Positions 1 through 7,867 of a stretch of 39,457 nt of DNA are shown in pieces. The stretch lies in contig JAGVZY010000005.1 of assembly GCA_018302225.1 (NCBI GenBank), positions 1 to 39,457 of the forward strand, read 5' to 3'. Below the pieces are notes generated by a model that saw only the letters and a list, made by a program, of their open reading frames with translations, made no database searches and was not told the DNA's origin. Within the stretch, counting starts at the first letter, position 1. Each line of letters opens with the position of its first letter. This DNA is from Candidatus Woesearchaeota archaeon. GTDB taxonomy: Archaea; Nanobdellota; Nanobdellia; SCGC-AAA011-G17; JAGVZY01. The translations under genes and the position numbers were made by a program.

Positions 1-207
1 GGTTATTTAACTTATGATTCTAAAACTAAAAAAATAATTAAATCTAAAGATAATAAAGGTATTAAAGTATTAGTTTCATCTGATTTAAGTGGTTTCCGTA
101 GGGTCTATCGTAACTGGGGCCTCAGGGTTATTGCTGTCGACGTTAATTTGGCTGACGCGATCTCTAATGGTCGGGTACAAGTTTTTTACGACCCGAAGGG
201 TCGTTAA
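1..207 (+). CDS. C-terminal fragment of unknown protein
   Basis: The first frame is open from the left edge to a TAA at 205-207, giving 68 residues without a start, so this is the tail of a gene that begins outside the window. The product is not recognised; it ends in a basic segment (VFYDPKGR). The first 90 bases are AT-rich with A-rich codons, whereas about 91-204 is clearly richer in G+C with codons such as CGT, CGG, GGC, GTC and GAC that are rare in the neighbouring genes. The last seven codons are part of a hairpin terminator. Open frame and terminator make a real gene likely, but its function cannot be told from this piece. Confidence 0.6.
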   Translation, partial: GYLTYDSKTKKIIKSKDNKGIKVLVSSDLSGFRRVYRNWGLRVIAVDVNLADAISNGRVQVFYDPKGR

Positions 208-216
208 GTTTTTTTT
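188..216 (+). terminator. Hairpin plus T-run terminator overlapping the stop codon
   Basis: ACGACCC (188-194) and GGGTCGT (198-204) form a perfect 7-bp stem with a GAA loop. The TAA stop follows at once, then a run of eight T (209-216). This has the form of an intrinsic terminator. It lies between the leftmost gene and the convergent rubrerythrin gene that ends at 246. Confidence 0.7.
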
Positions 217-245
217 AGAAGAATTCAAAATTTATTCAGAAATTT

Positions 246-818
246 TTAATAATTTTCTTCAAGAATTTCATAGTAGGCTTGTGGATGATGGCATGCAGGA
301 CAGGATTTAGGTGCTTCTTTTCCTTTATGAACATAACCGCAGTTTCTACATTTCCATGTAACTACTTTTGATTTTTTGAAAACTGTTTTTGTTTTAATAT
401 TATTAAGAAGTTTTCTGTATCTTTTTTCGTGTTGCTGTTCTACTTCTGCAATTTCTTTGAATGAGTTAGCAATTTCTTTAAATCCTTCTTTTCTTGCTAT
501 TTTTTCAAATATTGGATAGAGAAGAGTATGTTCTTCTTGTTCTCCGTTTGCTGCAGCTAGAAGATTTTTTTCGGTTGAATCTATTTTTCCTGCTGGATAA
601 GTTGCAGTTATTTCTAAAGGCCTTCCTTTTAGATATTTGAAAAATACTTTTGCATGTTCTTTTTCATTGTCTGCGGTTTCTAAGAAAATTGTTGAGATTT
701 GTTCATAGCCTTCTTTTTTAGCTACTGAAGCAAAATAAGTATATCTATTTCTAGCTTGAGATTCTCCTGCAAATGATTTTAAAAGATTTTTTTCTGTTTC
801 TGAGCCTTTGAGTTGCAT
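246..818 (-). CDS. rbr: Rubrerythrin (di-iron peroxidase with rubredoxin tail)
   Basis: Rubrerythrin reduces hydrogen peroxide in the cytoplasm of anaerobes. The 190-residue product has the usual two-part build. The N-terminal ferritin-like four-helix bundle carries the iron-binding residues E19 (GESQARNRY), E52-x-x-H55, the EQEEH segment near 93-97 and E127-x-x-H130. The C-terminal rubredoxin-like domain has two cysteine pairs, C157/C160 and C173/C176 (CRNCG and CPAC). Length and motif order are normal for the family. It lies 14 bases downstream of the VKOR-like gene on the same strand, so the two may be one transcript linked to redox stress. Identification is firm. Confidence 0.95.
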   Translation of the reverse strand: MQLKGSETEKNLLKSFAGESQARNRYTYFASVAKKEGYEQISTIFLETADNEKEHAKVFFKYLKGRPLEITATYPAGKIDSTEKNLLAAANGEQEEHTLLYPIFEKIARKEGFKEIANSFKEIAEVEQQHEKRYRKLLNNIKTKTVFKKSKVVTWKCRNCGYVHKGKEAPKSCPACHHPQAYYEILEENY

Positions 819-832
819 TTTATTTTCCTAAT

Positions 833-1045
833 TTAATTTTTTGATCTTAATCCTAATAGGCTGATTATGAATACTATTAAGTACATCACAAAACCATAGA
901 CACATGCTGGAAGTCCTATTACTGATAAGCATCTACTAAAACTACAGGTGTTTTTGATTAATTCTCCGTAGGATAAATAACCCGAGAATAGCATTCCTGC
1001 AATTGAGATTCCCAATATTAATTTTAGTGCTGTTGACTTTTTCAT
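833..1045 (-). CDS. Half-size VKOR-like membrane protein
   Basis: A 70-residue protein with two predicted membrane helices (about 7-27 and 50-67) joined by a loop with C34, C39 and C48. The pattern SGYLSYGEL...C-x4-C...GLPACVYG...Y resembles the first half of VKOR-family quinone-linked disulfide oxidases, where loop cysteines and a GxP...G segment precede the second helix. A full VKOR has four to five helices and a CxxC active site, and the second half is absent here. It may be a half-protein that dimerises, or a relative with another job. A TATA-like element (TTTAAATA, about 1066-1075) lies some 25 bases before the ATG, suggesting a leaderless transcript shared with rubrerythrin. The family assignment is inferred from the cysteine and glycine pattern. 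Confidence 0.6.
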   Translation of the reverse strand: MKKSTALKLILGISIAGMLFSGYLSYGELIKNTCSFSRCLSVIGLPACVYGFVMYLIVFIISLLGLRSKN

Positions 1046-1113
1046 AAATATAATAGAGATTTACCCATATTTAAAGGTTAGGTTTTTAAAGTTCTAAGTT
1101 TTAAATTATTTTC

Positions 1114-1650
1114 ATGAGATTGTTTTTGACTATTGAGATTCCAAAAGAAATAAGAGATAAATTATTTGATATTCAGAAAGAGTTTGGAAAAGATGTTTTA
1201 AGTACTAAATGGGTTGCTAAGAAACATATACATTTGACTTTGAAGTTTTTAGGTGAAGTTAATTCTATTTTAATGAAAAAAACTATTGAAGAGCTTGAAA
1301 AAGTTAAGTTTAAAGAGTTTAGTTTACAAGTTGGAAAAGCGGGGTTTTTTCAAAGAAAAGGTTTGATAAGTGTAGTTTTTATTGATTTGGAGAATTCTAA
1401 AGAATTGCATTATTTAAAAGATGATATTGAAATTGGATTGTTAGAGATATTTCCAAGAGATGATAGTTTTGAAGCGCATGTTACTTTGGGAAGAGTAAAG
1501 AAGGTTTTTGATAAGGATAAATTTGTTGATGTAATTGATAAGATAAAAATAAATGATAAATTTGAAGTTAAGGAATTTGTTTTAATGCAAAGTATGTTAA
1601 CTAAAGATGGACCAATTTATAGTGTTGTGAAAAGGTTTGAATGTAATTAG
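1114..1650 (+). CDS. thpR: RNA 2',3'-cyclic phosphodiesterase
   Basis: Member of the 2H phosphoesterase family (also called LigT or 2'-5' RNA ligase), which opens 2',3'-cyclic phosphate ends on RNA. Both catalytic HxTx motifs are present: H40-L-T-L43 (within HIHLTLKFLG) and H122-V-T-L125 (within AHVTLGRV). The 178-residue length is typical. A TATA-like TTTTTAAAG lies at about 1083-1091, 25-30 bases before the ATG, fitting a leaderless message. The stop codon overlaps the stop of the convergent hef gene by four bases. Confidence 0.93.
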   Translation: MRLFLTIEIPKEIRDKLFDIQKEFGKDVLSTKWVAKKHIHLTLKFLGEVNSILMKKTIEELEKVKFKEFSLQVGKAGFFQRKGLISVVFIDLENSKELHYLKDDIEIGLLEIFPRDDSFEAHVTLGRVKKVFDKDKFVDVIDKIKINDKFEVKEFVLMQSMLTKDGPIYSVVKRFECN

Positions 1651-3872
1651 TGATATTTTTCATTAATTAAATCTAAAATATCTTTTGCTTTTTTTCCACC
1701 GATGTTTTCTGCTTTTTTTAAGTCATCTTCTGAGGCATTGATAATATTTTTTATTGTTTCAAATTGTGTAAGTAAAGATTTTGCAGCTGTTGGTCCGATA
1801 CCTGGAAGAGATTCTATTACAAATTCTTGAAGTTCTTTGGTTGTTAGTGGTTTTTTATCTATCCTCACTCCAAAGTCTTTTTTTAATTCATTTTGTTCAC
1901 GTTTTGCTATGGTCATTAAGAACTCTGCAGTTTCTCTCGGGTTTTTTGTAAATATAATGGGAACGTTGAAATCAAGTATAATTGAGGCTAGCATACCTTT
2001 TATTGCATTGGGATGAACTTTTCTTACTGAATAAATATCTTCTTGTCCTTCAATTAAAAGAATAGGTTTTTCATAATTATTTCTTAGTTCTCTTATTTGA
2101 TTTAAGATTCTTTTATCTATGATTGAAGCAACAAAGTCTGGAACCGTTTTTAATTCTATGGCACATTTATCTGAAAGTAAGTAATCTGCAACTTCTAGTT
2201 TTCTTGTTTCCAAATTAATTCCCTTATCATTTAATTCATGAAGATGTTTATTGCTCTCTCTTGAATCCACAATAATTTTTATTTCTTGTGAGGCTTTTGA
2301 GAATAATGAAAGTTTGGTTTGATTGTTTTGGATATTTTCTAGAGTGTTATTTTTAAGAGTTTCTTTTGAAAGTTTAGTTTTTAGATTTTTTAGAACATAA
2401 TTCATGTTTTTTTCTTTATTTATTGAAACCCAATGTGAAGTTTCATCTCTTGTATTTTTAGTCATAAGAATTATTACCTTTCCTTTTTCTAATCTTGCAG
2501 TTCTTCCTTTTCTTTGGATTGAACGAATTGCTGAAGGAATAGGTTCGTAGAAAATAACTAGGTCTACTTTTGGGATATCTATTCCTTCTTCTGAAACTGA
2601 AGTTCCAATTAAACAGTTAAATTTGTTTTCTCTAAAATTATTTAATATTTCAATTTGCTTTTTTTGTGATAATCCAACACCATTCTTTTTTGCTTGTCCT
2701 ACAAACAAGGTTGATTTAATATTCTCCTTATTTAGAATAGATTCAATTTCTGAACCTGAATCACGATATTGGGTAAAAATAATTATTTTTATTTTTTGAT
2801 CTTTTGCAACTTCTTGTTTTACTAATTCTATTAAATGTGTTAATTTTGGGTGTTTTATTGAGCTTTCAAAAAGGCTTTTAGCCTTAATATACGCTGTTTT
2901 AAAGCGTTCATCTATTGCTATACTTTTAGAAGCTTTTATTTTTCCGGATTCAGCTTCTTTGATAATTTTGTCTAGATAAAGAATTAAAGAATTTACACTT
3001 TGAGTTTCTATTAATTCTACAGCATATTGGAGTTTTATTGTTTCTGCAATTACTGAAATTCCGCGCATTAAAGAATAATCCTTATTTCCTTTTGCAAGCA
3101 TACCATGAATTCTTGCTTGTGATGCAAGAAGTTCTTTTTTTGAAACGTTGAGAGTAGAAATTATTTTTTGTTCTTTTAATTTTTGGAGTCTTTCTTTTAG
3201 AATTTCTTCAAGTAAAACTTTTATAGTTGTAAAATCTTCTGGAAGATCAACTTTTATCCAGTCGATATCCATTTCTTGAATATAAGGAGAAACATCTTCA
3301 TCTGATTCTGTACGAACCTCAACATCTTCTATAAATAAATTTTTACAAATATTTATTATACTTTCATAGTTTGAACCTGGAGAAGCGGTTAAAGCTATTA
3401 TTCTTGGAAAGTCTGCAATTTTTTGATATTCTTTTGCTATAAAACAATAATCATAGTCCCCTGTTGCTCTATGTGCTTCATCTGCAACTAATAACGAAAC
3501 TTCTTTTAGAGAAATTCTTTTGTTGATAATATCATTTGCAATTGTTTGTGGTGTTGAGACTATAACTTTTGATGATTTCCAGAGTTGAGATCTTTTTTCT
3601 GGTGAGATTTCTCCTGTAAATGTTTTTACTGAATCTAAATCTGAAGATGATTTGTATTCGTTTGCAATTTGAGAAACTAATGGTTTTGTTGGTGTTAAAA
3701 ATAGAATTCTTGAGTTTGGAAAATTGTTTAATCTATGAAGGCTTACAAGAATTGCAGTTTTTGTTTTTCCTAAACCTGTTGGAAGAACAATTAATGTGTT
3801 TTTTTGGGTTGAAGTTTCAAGTATAGAAGATTGGTAAAGTCTGGGTTCGAATTTGATTTTATATTCAGGCAT
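1647..3872 (-). CDS. hef: Hef: SF2 helicase fused to XPF-type nuclease
   Basis: Archaeal Hef acts on stalled replication forks and branched DNA. The 741-residue protein has an N-terminal superfamily 2 helicase with Walker A (PTGLGKT, 31-37) and DEAH box (131-134); a C-terminal helicase lobe with motif VI QRKGRTAR; a linker; an ERCC4/XPF nuclease domain starting near VDSRE (about 530); and helix-hairpin-helix repeats at the end (LPGIGPTAA and AENIGGKKA). The nuclease signature normally reads ERKxxxD but here reads E573-L-K-T-V-P-D579, so the arginine is leucine. The other acidic and lysine positions remain. Helicase function seems intact; nuclease activity may be altered. Confidence 0.93.
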   Translation of the reverse strand: MPEYKIKFEPRLYQSSILETSTQKNTLIVLPTGLGKTKTAILVSLHRLNNFPNSRILFLTPTKPLVSQIANEYKSSSDLDSVKTFTGEISPEKRSQLWKSSKVIVSTPQTIANDIINKRISLKEVSLLVADEAHRATGDYDYCFIAKEYQKIADFPRIIALTASPGSNYESIINICKNLFIEDVEVRTESDEDVSPYIQEMDIDWIKVDLPEDFTTIKVLLEEILKERLQKLKEQKIISTLNVSKKELLASQARIHGMLAKGNKDYSLMRGISVIAETIKLQYAVELIETQSVNSLILYLDKIIKEAESGKIKASKSIAIDERFKTAYIKAKSLFESSIKHPKLTHLIELVKQEVAKDQKIKIIIFTQYRDSGSEIESILNKENIKSTLFVGQAKKNGVGLSQKKQIEILNNFRENKFNCLIGTSVSEEGIDIPKVDLVIFYEPIPSAIRSIQRKGRTARLEKGKVIILMTKNTRDETSHWVSINKEKNMNYVLKNLKTKLSKETLKNNTLENIQNNQTKLSLFSKASQEIKIIVDSRESNKHLHELNDKGINLETRKLEVADYLLSDKCAIELKTVPDFVASIIDKRILNQIRELRNNYEKPILLIEGQEDIYSVRKVHPNAIKGMLASIILDFNVPIIFTKNPRETAEFLMTIAKREQNELKKDFGVRIDKKPLTTKELQEFVIESLPGIGPTAAKSLLTQFETIKNIINASEDDLKKAENIGGKKAKDILDLINEKYH

Positions 3873-3911
3873 TTTCTAAAGTTTAATAAAGGTTTTTAAT
3901 GTTTTTTTGTT

Positions 3912-4178
3912 ATGTTTGCAAAAATATTAGGTATATTGGATATAATTGCCGCAATTATGTTTGTATTTGCTAAGTTTGGAATTTTTAAGCTTATGGTAGT
4001 CATATTTGCAGTTTATTTGATATTAAAGGCTTTAGCATTTTTGAGTGATATAGCTAGTTTTTTTGATTTAGCAGCAGGGGTATATTTATTACTTATGCTT
4101 ATTGGAGTAAGTCCTATTTTAAGTCTACTATTTTTCTTATGGCTATTGCAGAAGGGCGTGATAAGCTTATTTGCTTAG
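3912..4178 (+). CDS. Small hydrophobic membrane protein
   Basis: An 88-residue, almost entirely hydrophobic protein with three or so predicted membrane helices, with no charged catalytic motif. The family is not recognised. It is divergent from hef (40-base gap) and convergent with the S2P-like gene, whose stop codon overlaps its own by four bases. It begins at an ATG and is open throughout. Its hydrophobic pattern with small residues is that of a real membrane protein rather than an antisense frame. Confidence 0.6.
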   Translation: MFAKILGILDIIAAIMFVFAKFGIFKLMVVIFAVYLILKALAFLSDIASFFDLAAGVYLLLMLIGVSPILSLLFFLWLLQKGVISLFA

Positions 4179-4933
4179 GAAAATCTTATGTATGCGTAAT
4201 AAATGGTTATTGCGAGTGCAAAGACTAAAGCTATAATTATTGGAGTAATTGCTGTTTTAGTTAAGAGTAATAGTAAAGAAGCTGTAACTATTAATATTAA
4301 CCAAAAAACATATTGTAAACGCTCGTAAAAGAACATTTTTGCACCATTTAAATTTGGGAATGGAAGTATATTGAAAATTGCAAGCCAAGCCGAGATTTTT
4401 GCTATTTCTGTGAAAACTAAATGAAGTGGAATTAATAGTGTTGAGATGATTGTAATAATTAGGAATGCTAATTGCCCTCTTAGTGCAATTTGTGAAATTT
4501 CTTTTTGTGTTAAATCTTTAAACTTTTTTTGAAGTCTTGCACTTTTGTTAATTTGTTTTATTGCAAAACCCCCTACTGCTAAGAAGAATAGTCTTCCTGT
4601 TGTAAAAAGGGTTACAAATATTAGTAAAATGATTCCTAATGGGAAAGTTGGAAACTTTTTAGTATGAAAACCCTTTTTTCTGAAATCATTTAAGAACCAT
4701 AAGTTATATTCTATTTTTATTCCGTGTTTTTCTGCAAATTTCTTTTGAAAATATAATGAAATTAAAAGTATAAATAAGGATATAATAAATGCTTTGAACA
4801 AATTAAATAATCCTGTTAGAAGATTGAAAGTTTTATCTCCCCACTGGTTAAATGAGATTGCAAAACCTATAAAAAAGGATGCAATTAGTAAATATTTTGT
4901 TTCTTGATTTAATTCAAACTTAATTTTAATCAT
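4175..4933 (-). CDS. S2P/M50-like membrane protein lacking protease motifs
   Basis: A 252-residue polytopic membrane protein laid out like site-2 proteases. An early helix ends in KKFAEKHGIKIEY, where an active M50 enzyme has HExxH plus xxxGIKV. A late segment NILPFPNLNGAKMFF matches the family's NLLPIPPLDGG motif. The zinc-binding histidines and glutamate are missing, and the motif aspartate is asparagine (LNG). It is therefore probably a catalytically dead relative that binds rather than cuts, or a separate family of the same fold. It follows the TraB gene on the same strand by six bases, so the two are likely co-transcribed. The relation to M50 is inferred from pattern and topology. Confidence 0.6.
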   Translation of the reverse strand: MIKIKFELNQETKYLLIASFFIGFAISFNQWGDKTFNLLTGLFNLFKAFIISLFILLISLYFQKKFAEKHGIKIEYNLWFLNDFRKKGFHTKKFPTFPLGIILLIFVTLFTTGRLFFLAVGGFAIKQINKSARLQKKFKDLTQKEISQIALRGQLAFLIITIISTLLIPLHLVFTEIAKISAWLAIFNILPFPNLNGAKMFFYERLQYVFWLILIVTASLLLLLTKTAITPIIIALVFALAITIYYAYIRFS

Positions 4934-4939
4934 CTCTTT

Positions 4940-5605
4940 TTATTTTTCTTTAAGCAATAATTCAATGCCTTTTTTGTGGCCTGCACCCACAATTGCAATT
5001 ATTTTTGCATCTGGATGATATTGCCTTAATAGTTTCAGTCTATTTGCCATATAAATGTTTCTTTCATTTATTAATACTTCGTAAATTGTTGGAAATTTTT
5101 TCTTAACTTCTACCATTAAAAGTGAAATTATTTCTGAACTTGGAACTTTTTTAAGATCTAATTTTAATAATCTAGTTTTTTTAACAAAAGGGATAAAAGG
5201 TATTTTTAAAAATTCTATAACAAAATTAAATTTTTCTTTTAGAGTTAAATTTTTTAAAAGTCTTGAAAATGTGATTTGGATAGGTTGATCGATTAAAGAA
5301 ATTTTTATGTTTTTTTCTTTAGCTAATTTGATTGCAATTTTCATTTCTGCGCCAGGTTCTAAGCCTGCTCTTTTTCCAAGTTTTTTTTCTATAAATGCGC
5401 CTATAGAATTAATTATCCAAAATTTCAGACCTATTTTAAATGGGCTAGGACGTGTTTTAACTGGGTTTAAAAGGCTATGGAATCTATCCCCGTCTAATTC
5501 TAGGGCGATAATATCTGGTGAGATTTCTTCTATCTTTGATTTGACTTCATTAAAAGATTCGAGTGCAATATGAGAAGTTCCTATAATTATTAGTCTATTA
5601 TTCAT
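4940..5605 (-). CDS. traB: TraB/PrgY family protein
   Basis: The N-terminus has the family hallmark GTSH (9-12), followed by a P-D-I-I-A-L-E-L-D strand and an arginine two residues on. The C-terminus has the second hallmark, VGAGHKKGIE. TraB/PrgY relatives share a fold with Tiki and erythromycin-esterase-like metalloenzymes, and the histidines and acidic residues are the expected metal ligands. The archaeal function is unknown; bacterial PrgY dampens peptide pheromone signalling. At 221 residues it is shorter than archaeal homologues that carry a C-terminal membrane domain. Here the membrane part may be supplied by the adjacent S2P-like gene. Confidence 0.85.
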   Translation of the reverse strand: MNNRLIIIGTSHIALESFNEVKSKIEEISPDIIALELDGDRFHSLLNPVKTRPSPFKIGLKFWIINSIGAFIEKKLGKRAGLEPGAEMKIAIKLAKEKNIKISLIDQPIQITFSRLLKNLTLKEKFNFVIEFLKIPFIPFVKKTRLLKLDLKKVPSSEIISLLMVEVKKKFPTIYEVLINERNIYMANRLKLLRQYHPDAKIIAIVGAGHKKGIELLLKEK

Positions 5606-5611
5606 TATTTA

Positions 5612-5668
5612 ATAGAGAAATATTTATATACTTAAAAAAATTTCTAAAATACAATTTGGGGAGGTTTT
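5612..5668. promoter_or_regulatory. Divergent promoter region, traB and PRC-barrel genes
   Basis: The AT block 5616-5632 contains TATA-like sequence readable on both strands (ATATTTATATAC). On the minus strand it sits about 20 bases before the traB ATG. On the plus strand it is about 45 bases before the PRC-barrel ATG, whose message has a clear ribosome site GGGGAGGT at 5658-5665. Confidence 0.5.
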
Positions 5669-5672
5669 AAAG

Positions 5673-5960
5673 ATGCTTAATGCAAAAAGAATAAGTGAAA
5701 TGCAAAACATGAGGGTTTTTGATGATACTGGATGCTATTTTGGTGATATAGAAGAAGCAATAATTACTCTTAATAGAGTTTTTGGTTGGAGAGTAAGAGC
5801 AACAAGGTCATCAGCTTTATCTAAAGTTCTCGGTGGAGCAAAAGGTGTAATTGTACCACATAATTTTGTAAAAGCTGTTGGTGATGTGATCATAATCAAC
5901 AAAGCAAGCATACCTTCATTTACAGAAGAAGGCTCAGAAGCACCTTCAATTGAAGAATAA
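5673..5960 (+). CDS. PRC-barrel domain protein
   Basis: A 95-residue protein made of one PRC-barrel domain. It has the archaeal pattern of an N-terminal AKRISEM segment, a VFDDTGCYFGDIEEA hairpin, a GWRVRA strand, and LGGAKGVIVPHNFVKAVGDVIII near the end. PRC-barrels are small beta domains found in RNA-processing (RimM-like) and photosynthetic proteins; stand-alone archaeal copies are suspected RNA-metabolism or division-related factors. A strong ribosome site (GGGGAGGT, 8 bases before the ATG) fixes the start. It ends in an acidic tail. The function in this organism is unknown. Confidence 0.85.
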   Translation: MLNAKRISEMQNMRVFDDTGCYFGDIEEAIITLNRVFGWRVRATRSSALSKVLGGAKGVIVPHNFVKAVGDVIIINKASIPSFTEEGSEAPSIEE

Positions 5961-6010
5961 AGGTTTATCTATTTTTTGAGATAACCACAAAATTTAAATA
6001 CTGTGGTTAT
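5961..6010 (+). promoter_or_regulatory. Two overlapping inverted repeats around a TATA box
   Basis: ATAACCACA (5981-5989) and TGTGGTTAT (6002-6010) are a perfect 9-bp inverted repeat. They enclose TTTAAATA (5993-6000), the probable TATA box about 25 bases before the 6024 start. The left arm also pairs with an upstream segment (AGGTTTATCT, 5961-5970, with AGATAACC, 5979-5986). The two hairpins cannot form together. This could be an operator, an attenuator, or a terminator of the PRC gene. Confidence 0.5.
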
Positions 6011-6023
6011 TTAGTTTTCTTTT

Positions 6024-6611
6024 ATGCCTGGAACAACATTAGGGAATGTATTAGACTTTTTTAGAAGATTTGGTATTTTTGATGTGTTGTTACCTTTCTT
6101 ATTAGTGTTTACTGTTGTATTTGCTATTCTTGAGAAAAGCAGAATTCTTGGTGAAGTTAAAATTGGAGATGAAACTCATCCGCAGAAAAATTTAGATGCA
6201 ATGGTTGCATTTGTTGTTGCTTTGTTAGTTGTTGTAGCTACAAAAGTTGTTGGTGTGATAAATAATGCTTTGCCTAAAGTAGCTTTGTTAATTGTCGTTG
6301 CGTTATCATTTTTATTATTAATTGGAATGTTTATTGCACCAGGTGGATTGTTTGAGGCTATTGAAAAAGTTAAAGGTCTTAAAACAACTTTGATAATTTC
6401 TTCACTGATATTGGTGATTTTAATCTTCTTGGGAACTTTGGAAACTAAATCTGGAGATTCTTGGCTAAATTATATTTTAAAATATACTTTTCAAAATTGG
6501 GATAGTGCTATTGTTGGAAGTGTGTTAATATTTATTGTGTTTATTGGTGTAATTTTGTTTGTAGTTAATGGCTCAAAAGAAAAAAGTGAGGGCAAAAAAA
6601 GTAGTAGTTAG
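6024..6611 (+). CDS. Multi-helix membrane protein A of the appendage locus
   Basis: A 195-residue protein with about five predicted membrane helices and a basic, serine-rich C-terminus. It is the first of three consecutive related genes. It and the next share a start region (G-x-FDV-x-LPFLLVF-x-x-x-FA-x-LEK) and a second block (VAFVVALLVVVATKVVGVINNALPK here, LIALVMGLLVVASRDIVDTINGFLPR there). The TATA box lies about 25 bases before the ATG, so the message is probably leaderless. No known domain is recognised. Position next to FlaI/FlaJ and class III pilin-like genes suggests a membrane part of that machine, but this is inference from neighbourhood. Confidence 0.75.
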   Translation: MPGTTLGNVLDFFRRFGIFDVLLPFLLVFTVVFAILEKSRILGEVKIGDETHPQKNLDAMVAFVVALLVVVATKVVGVINNALPKVALLIVVALSFLLLIGMFIAPGGLFEAIEKVKGLKTTLIISSLILVILIFLGTLETKSGDSWLNYILKYTFQNWDSAIVGSVLIFIVFIGVILFVVNGSKEKSEGKKSSS

Positions 6612-6660
6612 AGAAAAGATTAAAAATAGAATCATATTTATTTAAAAAAGAGGTGTCATA

Positions 6661-7269
6661 ATGGTATTAGAAAACGTAGATTTCAATTATATGCTTAGTT
6701 GGTTCATAGGCATAGGTGGATTTGATGTAATCTTACCTTTCTTATTAGTATTCTCAATTATATTTGCTTTACTTGAAAAAATAGGTCTTTTTGGTTCAGG
6801 TAAAAAAAATGTTCATATGCTTATTGCTTTGGTAATGGGTTTATTAGTTGTCGCAAGTAGAGACATAGTTGATACTATAAATGGGTTTTTACCAAGAGTT
6901 TCATTAGTAGTTATAATTGTTTTAATGTTTTTAGTTGTATTAGGATTATTGCTTGGAAGAACACCAGGATTTTCAGGAATTATGTCTTGGGGTGCATTGA
7001 TAATTGCAATAGTTGGTGTTATTTGGGCATTGAATTCAGCAATGGGATATTATAGATTGCCTTTGTCACAGTATATTACTCAGCAGGATATTGGAATATT
7101 AATTGTTTTAGGTATAATAATACTTGTTGTTAAAATGATAACTGGTGGTGAGTTAGACGAGAATAAAAGAAAAATAAGGGTTGATAATACTAGAGATTTT
7201 ATTAATGCGATGTTTAGTGCATATAATCCTCCTGATGGGGGCGTAGCCAAACCGCCTAAGACAACATAA
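6661..7269 (+). CDS. Multi-helix membrane protein B of the appendage locus
   Basis: A 202-residue membrane protein with about five helices, paralogous to the gene before it: G-x-FDVILPFLLVFSIIFALLEK aligns to FDVLLPFLLVFTVVFAILEK after a short N-terminal extension. The tail is hydrophilic and basic (about 160-202), probably cytoplasmic. Translation start is set by AGAGGTG just before the ATG. Eight bases separate it from the third member, so the trio reads as one operon. Function is unrecognised; a membrane component of the pilus-like system is the best guess from context. Confidence 0.75.
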   Translation: MVLENVDFNYMLSWFIGIGGFDVILPFLLVFSIIFALLEKIGLFGSGKKNVHMLIALVMGLLVVASRDIVDTINGFLPRVSLVVIIVLMFLVVLGLLLGRTPGFSGIMSWGALIIAIVGVIWALNSAMGYYRLPLSQYITQQDIGILIVLGIIILVVKMITGGELDENKRKIRVDNTRDFINAMFSAYNPPDGGVAKPPKTT

Positions 7270-7277
7270 TTTTTACA

Positions 7278-7826
7278 ATGGCAACTCCACTTGATATAAG
7301 TTTATTAACGTATTTACTTCCAGTATTTGTAGCTATCATGATTTATGTAGTTCTTTATGCTGTTTTAGTAAGAACTAAAGTTTTGGGAGAAAGTAATTCT
7401 ATTAATGCGTGGGTTGCTTTGGCTTTAGCATTATTATTTTTAGCAATGCCTGGTGCTGTGAAGTTTATTAGTTTTGTTGCACCTTGGTTTGTAACCATGG
7501 TAATAATTGCTCTCTGCGTATTTTTAGTGTTTTTATTTATGGGTATGGATTTAGCACATATTAAGAAATATATTTTGGTAGATAGTACAGTTATGTGGAT
7601 TGCACTTATGTTTTCAATTGTAATCGTTGTTGCAGGTTTGATAGCAACTTTTGGACAATTTTTTGGTGCTGATGCTACAGTTCAAGCAGGCGAGATTGCA
7701 CCTGTAAATGAAATTCAGTATACTTTTTCTAATTCAAGATTAATTGCTGCAGTATTTTTATTTGTTATTGCTGTATTTGCAGTTAAGTTGCTAAGTGGTC
7801 CTATTGCGATGATTAAGAAAGATTAA
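7278..7826 (+). CDS. Multi-helix membrane protein C of the appendage locus
   Basis: A 182-residue membrane protein with about five helices, the third and most divergent of the tandem trio. Its first helix (LLTYLLPVFVAIMIYVVLYAVL) and following VRTKVLG-(E) turn match the LPFLLVF...LEK(S/I)xxLG pattern of the other two, and WVALALALLFLAMPGAVKFIS matches their second block. There is no catalytic motif. It starts eight bases after the preceding stop. It converges on the coiled-coil genes of the same locus, with a 41-base T-rich gap. Confidence 0.75.
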   Translation: MATPLDISLLTYLLPVFVAIMIYVVLYAVLVRTKVLGESNSINAWVALALALLFLAMPGAVKFISFVAPWFVTMVIIALCVFLVFLFMGMDLAHIKKYILVDSTVMWIALMFSIVIVVAGLIATFGQFFGADATVQAGEIAPVNEIQYTFSNSRLIAAVFLFVIAVFAVKLLSGPIAMIKKD

Positions 7827-7867
7827 TTTCTTTAAATTTTTATTATTTTTAGAGTTAGGTTTTACAA

